Source of the DNA: Ruegeria sp. HKCCD7303
Lineage (GTDB): Bacteria > Pseudomonadota > Alphaproteobacteria > Rhodobacterales > Rhodobacteraceae
NCBI RefSeq assembly: GCF_013111185.1
Contig: NZ_WVRE01000001.1
Location: 62,001-126,000 of the forward strand
DNA: 64,000 bases
Direction of reading: 5' to 3'
Below the pieces are notes generated by a model. That model worked only from the letters and a program-made list of their open reading frames with translations, ran no database searches and was not told the origin of the DNA. The position numbers and the translations under genes were made by a program. Below, piece by piece: positions 24,627-31,561 of this stretch; the first letter of the stretch is position 1, and the number at the start of each line of letters is the position of its first letter.

Positions 24627-25394
24627 TTAAAGGCCGAAGCTGTAGGTCAGAGCAACAGGTGCTGCTTCGAAAACATAAGGGCGGTGGTCGTTGGAGTTCA
24701 GTGCGACGGTAAGAACATAGTCGCCGGGCGCAAGAGCGCCGATCTCAAAGCGTTCTTCATAAAGGCGGCCCAACTTAAAACCGTTCAGATAGATATGCGC
24801 GTGCCCCTGACCATCGACATGTGGTGCGCTATCCTCAATGAGGACAAACTCGAAATTCTCAACACTGATTTCAACGGCGAACCCGTCTGTGCTGACATCT
24901 GGATCTTGCGCCAGCTCGATGGTTGGACTGGGTGAAACAGCGATCCCGTTGGACATACTGTGATCCATTCCTCGCGCGCCACCGGTCGCTTCGGGGTGCA
25001 AGATGCGGGCGACAACTTCGGTGCCGTCATCAAATTCCAGCGCAAGCGCATGGTACGTACCTTCGGGGAACGCGCCCTCCGGGACTTGCAACATGACATG
25101 AGCGCCATCCATTGCCAGTTGCGCCGTATCACTTCCGGGCACTACAAGTGGTCCGTCACGTCCGGGATTCATTATGGATGTTTGGCCTCCGGAAGGCGAC
25201 GTGACAGTTAGAAGAGTGCGAGGTTCACCATCGTTTTGCAGGTTCAGCGTAACCATGAACATCGATCCCGAGGCTCCCATCGGGATGGCCCGTCCGTCGC
25301 TGACCTTCATTGTGGTTTGCGGCGTACCAGTGAACATGTAAACGAGACCCAACGCAGCCGCGATGCCTGCCACGGCGAACCAGCGTTTTCTCAT
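24627..25394 (-). CDS. Membrane-anchored PCu(A)C-like copper-chaperone protein
   Basis: A 255-residue protein with an N-terminal membrane anchor or signal (WFAVAGIAAALGLVYMF) and an exported beta-rich body. Residues 40-115 resemble the PCu(A)C copper-chaperone fold: LNLQNDGEPRTLLTVTSPSG and LVVPGSDTAQLAMDGAHVML, keeping the HxM pair (HVM), although the usual upstream Met is not clear. The C-terminal half adds a separate domain with HVDGQGHAHIYLNGFKLGRL and NSNDHRPYVFEA, rich in His. AAGGAGGCAGATTAA precedes ATG 25394. It is divergent from a polytopic membrane protein gene across 42 bp carrying operator site 4. A metal-delivery role is inferred. Confidence 0.6.
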   Translation of the reverse strand: MRKRWFAVAGIAAALGLVYMFTGTPQTTMKVSDGRAIPMGASGSMFMVTLNLQNDGEPRTLLTVTSPSGGQTSIMNPGRDGPLVVPGSDTAQLAMDGAHVMLQVPEGAFPEGTYHALALEFDDGTEVVARILHPEATGGARGMDHSMSNGIAVSPSPTIELAQDPDVSTDGFAVEISVENFEFVLIEDSAPHVDGQGHAHIYLNGFKLGRLYEERFEIGALAPGDYVLTVALNSNDHRPYVFEAAPVALTYSFGL

Positions 25395-25420
25395 TTAATC
25401 TGCCTCCTTGAACGAAGTTG

Positions 25421-25432
25421 TGTGTATGCTAA
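25421..25432. promoter_or_regulatory. Predicted MarR operator, site 4
   Basis: TGTGTATGCTAA lies between the divergent PCu(A)C-like and membrane-protein genes and ends 4 bp before ATG 25437. It matches site 5 in reverse complement (TATGTATGCTAA) and shares GCTAAC-R-AAATGG context with site 1. Confidence 0.6.
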
Positions 25433-25436
25433 CAAA

Positions 25437-26822
25437 ATGGCGCCGATTTTGAAGCCCCTTCTCGCCGCGTTTCTCATTGCAGTATCGAGCGTGGAACCGG
25501 CTTTTGCCCATGCGGCGGATCAGGGCTTTGTTCTTTTGTTGCCTACTACCGCCTACATTATCGGCGGAACATTGACCGTAGCAATTACGATCCTGCTTCT
25601 TGTTTGCCTCAGGCCCGGCCAGCTTGCAACTGTGCTCAGGCCTATTGTTCTGAACCGTGGGCGAGGAGACAGCACATGGCACCATTGGGGTCAGATTGCC
25701 GCGTCCCTGTGCCTGGCGGGGTTGATCCTGATTGGCTTGCGAGGGCCGACGGATCCACAAGCGAACCTGATGCCTTTGGTTTTGTGGACAGTATGGTGGA
25801 TGCTGTTGTTTGTTGTGCAGGCGCTGGTTTTTGATGTCTGGAAATGGGTCAATCCCTGGCCGGGTTTGCATCGCCTTCTGGCCCCGGATCACAAAGCGCT
25901 TTTTAGGCTGCCCAAAGAGGTTTCGATCTGGCCGGCGGTTATTCTGATGGCGGCGTTTCAAGGATTTGTTCTGGCCGATGCGGCACCAAATGACCCCGGT
26001 CGACTTGCGCGTTTCGCGTTCGGGTATTGGATGTTCACCTTGGCGGGAATGACCCTGTTTGGGCGCAGACCTTGGCTAGAGCAAGTCGAGTGCTTTTCGG
26101 TTTTGTTCAACTTGATCGGCACTATGAGGATCGCGCGCGCCGGTGCGTTTGGTCTGCCGGGGTGGCAGGTGTTTCACGGCAGTAGGTTCGATCTGAGCCA
26201 TGCAGCTTTGGTTCTGGTAACCTTGGCAGCAGGCAGCTTTGACGGCCTGTACGAGACCTTTTGGTGGTTGGCGCAGATTGGGGTCAACCCGTTGGAGTAC
26301 CCGGGCCGGACGGCATTGATCTGGCCGACAACGGTGGGCCTTTATGGCAGCGTCCTGCTGCTGAGTTGCGTGTTTGGATTTGCCGTGTTTTCAGGAACCG
26401 TACTGGTGCGCGAGAAAATACCCTTCAAAAACGCGTTCATTCACTTTTCCATCACTTTGCTGCCGATTGCGATTGGTTATCATTTTGCCCACTACTTCGT
26501 GACGTTCCTTGTGCAAATACAGGTTGTGATCGCAACATTGGCGGACCCTTTTGCGCTTGGCTGGAACCTGTTCGGGCTTGGTAGCCGTCGGGTCATGGTT
26601 GGGTTTTTGACGGTCCCCGGCACTGTGAAGGCCATTTGGCTCACGCAGGCCGGGGTCGTGGTGATGTCCCATGTGCTGGCGGTCATACTCAGCCACCGGA
26701 CGGCTGAAACCTTTTGCCACACGCGCCGGGACATACTTGTGTTGCAATTGGGCCTGTCTATCCTGATGATTTGCTATACGATTTTCGGGTTGTGGCTACT
26801 AGCAAGTCCACGCGGCGCTTAA
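25437..26822 (+). CDS. Polytopic membrane protein of unknown function
   Basis: A 461-residue protein with an N-terminal signal-like segment ending SVEPAFA-HAADQGF and roughly ten to twelve hydrophobic segments thereafter (for example residues 37-57, 80-97, 113-135). Loop landmarks include DVWKWVNPWPGLHRLL and HGSRFDLSHAALVLVTLAAG. I do not recognise a transporter signature; related proteins occur in roseobacters as unassigned membrane proteins. ATG 25437 starts immediately after operator site 4 with no Shine-Dalgarno sequence, though the signal peptide begins exactly there. Divergence from a copper-chaperone-like gene and a shared operator suggest a joint role, perhaps metal or substrate handling at the membrane. 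Confidence 0.7.
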   Translation: MAPILKPLLAAFLIAVSSVEPAFAHAADQGFVLLLPTTAYIIGGTLTVAITILLLVCLRPGQLATVLRPIVLNRGRGDSTWHHWGQIAASLCLAGLILIGLRGPTDPQANLMPLVLWTVWWMLLFVVQALVFDVWKWVNPWPGLHRLLAPDHKALFRLPKEVSIWPAVILMAAFQGFVLADAAPNDPGRLARFAFGYWMFTLAGMTLFGRRPWLEQVECFSVLFNLIGTMRIARAGAFGLPGWQVFHGSRFDLSHAALVLVTLAAGSFDGLYETFWWLAQIGVNPLEYPGRTALIWPTTVGLYGSVLLLSCVFGFAVFSGTVLVREKIPFKNAFIHFSITLLPIAIGYHFAHYFVTFLVQIQVVIATLADPFALGWNLFGLGSRRVMVGFLTVPGTVKAIWLTQAGVVVMSHVLAVILSHRTAETFCHTRRDILVLQLGLSILMICYTIFGLWLLASPRGA

Positions 26823-26838
26823 AAAAGTAGACAACTCG

Positions 26839-26850
26839 TTAGCATACATA
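26839..26850. promoter_or_regulatory. Predicted MarR operator, site 5
   Basis: TTAGCATACATA lies 60 bp upstream of the ABC binding-protein start. Its reverse complement TATGTATGCTAA matches site 4 in 11 of 12 positions. It would place the importer under the same control as the catabolic genes. Confidence 0.6.
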
Positions 26851-26909
26851 CAAACTGATCACAAAAGAGGCGAAGCACCGCCCTATAAACAACAGAGGAG
26901 ATGAACGTC

Positions 26910-28202
26910 ATGACAAAGACTTCAAATATCAGTCGCCGCAAGACATTGCTGGGTCTGGGGGCCGGTGCAGGAGCTTTGGCGGCAGGCGGTGTGCTGCCCG
27001 GTTCGCTTGGTTTTGCGCAAGCGCAAAGCTCGGCTCCGATCAAGATTGGGTTCCAGAAGCACGCGACCGGCATCGGTGCGGCATATGGACGATGGTATGA
27101 CGTTGCGACGAACGCCGCTGCTGCGCGCATCAACGAGATGGGTGGTATCAATGGGCGTCCTGTCGAGATCATCACCGAAGACGACGCGACCGACCCCGGT
27201 CGCGGTGCCGAAGTGTTAGAAAAATTCGCCAACCAGCACGAAGTTGACGTTGCCTTCGGCACTCTGTTCAGCCACGTCGTGATCGGGTCTGCACCCCGCG
27301 CGGGCGAGTTGAAACTGCCCTATTTTGTTGTCTCCGAAGGTCACCACGTGGCCAGCGGCATGCTAAACCGGTATACGCTGCAACCTGGCATTACAGATGT
27401 AAAAAGCCAGGTCATCTCGATGGCGCCTTTTGTGGCTGACAATTTGGGTAAGAAGGTCACGATGATTTATCCTGACTTTGCTTTTGGCCACGATCACCGC
27501 GACTTTTTCTCGGAAGCGATCGAAGCACAGGGTGGTGAGGTTGTTGCGAAGATTGCGATCCCACCCACCGAGACGACCTTCACGCGTTACTTTCCAAACA
27601 TCCCTCGCGAGACCGAGGTGATTTATCACGTGATGGTAGGACCGGCCGTGCTGACCTTCGTCAAGGAAATGGGCGAGTTCTTTGGGCCCAGCCGACCCGA
27701 GATTTTTGGGTTTATCGACAGTCTTGAAGCGGTTGATATCCAAAGCCCGGGTTTGGAGTTCCTTGAAGGTACATATTTCTGGGAAGGTATGCCTCGTTAC
27801 AAGCAGGCCAACGAATCCGAGGCGGCCTCGGCTTATCGTGCCGCCGTTGGTGTCAATGACAGTGGGGCAGCAATAGATGACCCTTCTAACGTCGCCACTT
27901 ACGCCCATATGTTCGGGTGTTGGGAAACGCTGCATGTCATCAAAGCCGGTATGGAAGCGGCGGATTATCAGGGCCCTGCAGATCGCGCCAAACTGATCGA
28001 AGCGGTCGAGGCAATGAGCGACATGCCTGAATCCATCGAACACCCGCAGGGCGATAAAGTCTTCAACGGCAAGACACATCAGGCCTTTGGCAAACAGTTT
28101 ATCTCAAAGGTCGGTGACGGCCGGCTGGATGTGGTGCATACGGCGTCGATCGAGGACGGGTTGTATGAGGATGAGGTGGATTACACCACGCGATCCTTCT
28201 GA
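26910..28202 (+). CDS. Branched-chain-type ABC transporter substrate-binding protein
   Basis: A 430-residue periplasmic-binding protein of the Liv/Urt type. It has a twin-arginine-style signal (SRRKTLLGLGAGAGALAAGG) followed by a cleavage region FAQAQSS, then IKIGFQKHATGIGAAYGRWY at the start of the mature fold and the DPGRGAEVLEKFANQHEVD segment typical of the family. ATG 26910 is used because GAGGAG sits nine bases before it; an ATG at 26901 touches that site. It opens a five-gene importer operon and has operator site 5 upstream, so the ligand is probably nicotinate or a related ring acid rather than a branched-chain amino acid. Confidence 0.92.
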   Translation: MTKTSNISRRKTLLGLGAGAGALAAGGVLPGSLGFAQAQSSAPIKIGFQKHATGIGAAYGRWYDVATNAAAARINEMGGINGRPVEIITEDDATDPGRGAEVLEKFANQHEVDVAFGTLFSHVVIGSAPRAGELKLPYFVVSEGHHVASGMLNRYTLQPGITDVKSQVISMAPFVADNLGKKVTMIYPDFAFGHDHRDFFSEAIEAQGGEVVAKIAIPPTETTFTRYFPNIPRETEVIYHVMVGPAVLTFVKEMGEFFGPSRPEIFGFIDSLEAVDIQSPGLEFLEGTYFWEGMPRYKQANESEAASAYRAAVGVNDSGAAIDDPSNVATYAHMFGCWETLHVIKAGMEAADYQGPADRAKLIEAVEAMSDMPESIEHPQGDKVFNGKTHQAFGKQFISKVGDGRLDVVHTASIEDGLYEDEVDYTTRSF

Positions 28203-28232
28203 TCCCATCAACAGGCAAAAGCGAGGCAGGGT

Positions 28233-29159
28233 ATGGACTTCGGCCCTCACCTGATGCTCGCCTCCATCGAGGGGGCGGTCATCTCGGCTATTCTTGTGCT
28301 GACGGCGATGGGGCTCAGCATCGTGTTTGGCGTCATGCGCGTTGTAAACGTCGCCCATGGCGAATTCTTCATGTTGGGTGCGGTTTTCGCCTGGGCAGTC
28401 AGCACGATGATCGGTGGACATGCGGCTTTTGGCTTCGTGGCTGCTTTGCTTATCGTGCCGGTACTGGTCGGATGTATTGCATCGGGGGTGGATCAGTTGA
28501 TCCTCAAACGGATCGACTATGACGTGGATCGGACCATCGTGGCCACGATCGGCATTTTGTACATCGTGCAACAATCGACGCTGATGCTGTACGGTCCAGA
28601 GGCGCGGCCGGTTGAGCCGCCCTTCAATACCCGCCTGGCGCTTCCGTGGTTCGAGTTTGGCGCGGACGGGTTCCAGATGATCTGGCCCTGGGGGCTGAGC
28701 GTTACGACATACAAGTTGTTCGTGATATTTGCCGCAATTTCGGTGCTGGGGGTGCTTTGGTTCGTACTGACGCGCACCAAGATCGGATTGATCATGCGCG
28801 CAACCCAGCAGGACCGCGAAATGGCGCAGGCCTTTGGAGTGCCTGTCAATCGCGTTTACTCCTGGGTCTTTGGATTGGGAGCAGGGCTTGCCGCGCTGGG
28901 CGCGGTGCTGGTCGTTCCAATCCAACAGGCCCACTATTTAATGGGCGGAGATCCGTTGTTGTTGGCGTTTATCGTGGTGATCATCGGCGGTCTTGGCAGT
29001 TTGCCCGGCACGGTGATTGCAGCTGTTCTGATCGGAATGAGTGACGGCATCATCTCGGTCTTTTTCTCGCCGACCCTGGCTAAAATCATCGCAACTTTCC
29101 TTGTGGCAATGGTGCTTGTATTCAGGCCGCAGGGCCTGATGGGGCGGGTGGCGGCCTGA
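28233..29159 (+). CDS. ABC transporter permease, LivH type
   Basis: A 308-residue inner-membrane permease with about eight hydrophobic helices. The family signature MGLSIVFGVMRVVNVAHGEF is at residues 29-48, and the cytoplasmic coupling region RTKIGLIMRATQQDREMAQAFGV is near residue 190. It forms a heterodimer with the next gene product. Its stop overlaps the next start as TGATG. It is part of the importer operon controlled with the nicotinate-type cluster. Confidence 0.93.
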   Translation: MDFGPHLMLASIEGAVISAILVLTAMGLSIVFGVMRVVNVAHGEFFMLGAVFAWAVSTMIGGHAAFGFVAALLIVPVLVGCIASGVDQLILKRIDYDVDRTIVATIGILYIVQQSTLMLYGPEARPVEPPFNTRLALPWFEFGADGFQMIWPWGLSVTTYKLFVIFAAISVLGVLWFVLTRTKIGLIMRATQQDREMAQAFGVPVNRVYSWVFGLGAGLAALGAVLVVPIQQAHYLMGGDPLLLAFIVVIIGGLGSLPGTVIAAVLIGMSDGIISVFFSPTLAKIIATFLVAMVLVFRPQGLMGRVAA

Positions 29160-30100
29160 TGGTGGTGTTCAGATCAGCCGCTTTGCATTCTTGCGTTTTG
29201 CTTGCGCTTGTGGCGCTTTTCTTCGTGCTTCCCGCCTATCACGTGGGTGCATTCTCGCGGATCATGGTGCTGGCGATTTATGCCATCGGATACAACCTGC
29301 TTTTTGGCTATACCGGCCTGCTGAGCCTTGGCCACGCCATGTTTTTTGCCGCCGGAATGTACGGCTTTGGGCTGAGCATGAATTTTGGCGGTTTGACCGT
29401 TCTGCCTGCCTTTGCTGTCGGAGTTACCGCCGCAGGGCTGTTGTCCGTCGCTGTTGGCTTTTTGGCGTTGCGCACCATTGGTGTGGCGTTCATGATCGTG
29501 ACGCTGATGTTTGCTCAAACCTTCTATCTCGTGATCCTTTATTTTGGAGAATATACTCGCGGCGACGAGGGCTTTATCATCCAACAGGCGCAACGCAGCA
29601 TCGCTGGAATTGACCTGACCACGGAAACGGCGCGCTATTTCACGGCATTTATCCTGTTCGCGATCTGTTTTCTCGCCATGGCGCGTTTGGTGCAAAGCCC
29701 TTTTGGCAAGCGCCTCGTCGCCATTCGGGAAAATGAGGAACGAGCCCGGATGCTGGGCTATGACGTGGGGCGGCTGAAGCTTGCCGCGCTGGTTGTATCG
29801 GGATTGTTCTCGGGCGTGGCAGGCGCTGCCTATGCGATGCTGTTCGGCTATGTCGGGGCCAGCTTTGCAGCGGTCCATTACTCGATCTTTCCGCTGCTTT
29901 GGGTCCTGCTTGGCGGCGCTGGAACTACGGTCGGCCCTCTTATCGGGGTGATCTTCATGTTCTACCTGATCGATGTCTCTAGCAGCTTTACCAATGCCTA
30001 TATGCTGGTTGCCGGCATTGCTTTGGTTCTTCTTACCCTGTTCGCCCCGCAAGGCATTGCGGGCACATTGCGCAAGAGAGCTGTGTCATGGCTGCCGTAA
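29159..30100 (+). CDS. ABC transporter permease, LivM type
   Basis: A 313-residue polytopic partner of the LivH-type permease. Signatures are AIGYNLLFGYTGLLSLGHAMFF (residues 40-61) and the coupling segment SPFGKRLVAIRENEERARMLGY (about 181-202). Its start is coupled to the previous stop, and its 3' end overlaps the ATPase gene by 13 bp. Together the two permeases form the membrane channel. Confidence 0.93.
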   Translation: MVVFRSAALHSCVLLALVALFFVLPAYHVGAFSRIMVLAIYAIGYNLLFGYTGLLSLGHAMFFAAGMYGFGLSMNFGGLTVLPAFAVGVTAAGLLSVAVGFLALRTIGVAFMIVTLMFAQTFYLVILYFGEYTRGDEGFIIQQAQRSIAGIDLTTETARYFTAFILFAICFLAMARLVQSPFGKRLVAIRENEERARMLGYDVGRLKLAALVVSGLFSGVAGAAYAMLFGYVGASFAAVHYSIFPLLWVLLGGAGTTVGPLIGVIFMFYLIDVSSSFTNAYMLVAGIALVLLTLFAPQGIAGTLRKRAVSWLP

Positions 30101-30819
30101 GTATCCTCGAAACCAAAGGCCTGACAAAGATTTATGGCGGGCTTCAGGCCAACACCGACATAAATTTTTCCCTGCGGCGGAATGCGATAACTGCGTTGAT
30201 CGGTCCCAACGGGGCTGGCAAATCGACCTTCGTTGGTATGGTCAGCGGGCGCACGAAACCGACCAATGGCAGCGTTTTTTTTGAGGGCCAGGACATCAGC
30301 CGTTTGCCTGCACATAAACGTATACAACTGGGCATGGCTTACACGTTTCAGATTACATCGATCTTTCCCGGGCTGACGGTCGAAGACAACGTCGCCCTAG
30401 CGGCAGGCCGGAAGCTGGCGCACGACAAGACGGCCCATGCTCAAAAGACCGCCGCCGTTCTGGACAAGATTGGATTGGGGGACCGGGCTGATCAGGTTGC
30501 CTCGGATCTCAGCTATGGCCATCAACGGGTGCTGGAAATTGCTATGGGTCTGGCGCAAGACCCAAAGCTGTTCATCCTTGACGAACCGACACAGGGTTTG
30601 GCCGAAGGCGAAGTGGATGCATTTGTGACGCTGATGCGGACAATGGCCAAAGAGACAACAATCCTACTGATCGAACACAATATGCGTGTAGTCACCGAGA
30701 CCGCCGACCATGTAGCTGTGCTGGATCAAGGTCGCCTTTTAGCCTCGGGAACTGTTGACGAAATCCACGCGAATGCGGCGGTGCAAGCCGCATATCTCGG
30801 GACAACTGCCAATGCTTGA
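30088..30819 (+). CDS. ABC transporter ATP-binding protein, LivG type
   Basis: A 243-residue ATPase. Walker A is GPNGAGKST (about residues 38-46), the signature region is LSYGHQRVLEIAMGLA, and Walker B is LFILDEPTQGL. The signature reads LSYGH rather than LSGGQ, as is usual in LivG proteins. It pairs with the LivF-type ATPase, whose start overlaps its end. Confidence 0.94.
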   Translation: MAAVSILETKGLTKIYGGLQANTDINFSLRRNAITALIGPNGAGKSTFVGMVSGRTKPTNGSVFFEGQDISRLPAHKRIQLGMAYTFQITSIFPGLTVEDNVALAAGRKLAHDKTAHAQKTAAVLDKIGLGDRADQVASDLSYGHQRVLEIAMGLAQDPKLFILDEPTQGLAEGEVDAFVTLMRTMAKETTILLIEHNMRVVTETADHVAVLDQGRLLASGTVDEIHANAAVQAAYLGTTANA

Positions 30820-31507
30820 GGTCACTGATATTCACACCGGCTATGGTCAGGTAAAAGTTCTTTTCGGTGTGTCTTTGTCGGTCAAGGCCGGGGAAATACA
30901 CTGTCTCATGGGCCGCAACGGGGCCGGGAAAACGACTCTGCTCAAGGCCATTATGGGCCAACTACCCTTGAACCAAGGTGAAGTCACGCTGGATGGGGAA
31001 CGTCTCAGTGGCTTGCCGGCGCACCTCGTGCCCAAACGCGGCATAGGCTACATCCCGCAGGGTCGGCGGCTTTTCCCTGAGCTGACTGTTTCAGAGAACA
31101 TCGAAATGGGTCTGATGGCACGCGGCGAAGGCGCGAACACTCGAGACTGGGTTCTGGAACTTTTCCCTCGGCTGAAAGAGCGCCTGGACCAAGTCGCTAC
31201 CACGCTTTCGGGGGGCGAACAGCAAATGCTGGCAACAGCCCGCGCGCTGTGCCTGCGCCCTAAAGTCCTGCTACTGGATGAACCGACCGAAGGTCTGCAA
31301 CCTTCGATGATCGAACAGATCCGACAAGTGGTCGTCAAAATGAAGGCGCAAGGCTATGCCATCATTCTGGTAGAGCAGCGGATTGATGCGGTTTTGTCGA
31401 TAGCAGACCGTATCACGTTCATTGAAAACGGTCAGGATCGCGAAACCGTTGCACCTGCGAATGTCGCTCAGGATGGAACGATCCTCACCAAGTACCTTGG
31501 TGTTTGA
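30812..31507 (+). CDS. ABC transporter ATP-binding protein, LivF type
   Basis: A 231-residue ATPase with Walker A GRNGAGKTT (about residues 35-43), signature LSGGEQQMLATARAL and Walker B VLLLDEPTEGL. ATG 30812 overlaps the stop region of the LivG gene (ATGCTTGA) and gives the standard MLEV start; an upstream in-frame codon at 30755 would lie inside the previous gene. It is the last gene of the importer operon and is convergent with a hydrolase gene 54 bp away. Confidence 0.94.
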   Translation: MLEVTDIHTGYGQVKVLFGVSLSVKAGEIHCLMGRNGAGKTTLLKAIMGQLPLNQGEVTLDGERLSGLPAHLVPKRGIGYIPQGRRLFPELTVSENIEMGLMARGEGANTRDWVLELFPRLKERLDQVATTLSGGEQQMLATARALCLRPKVLLLDEPTEGLQPSMIEQIRQVVVKMKAQGYAIILVEQRIDAVLSIADRITFIENGQDRETVAPANVAQDGTILTKYLGV

Positions 31508-31561
31508 ATGATGGTGACCGCTAGTGCTTGATCCGTGCTTCACGCGGACAAAAGTGTTTGC

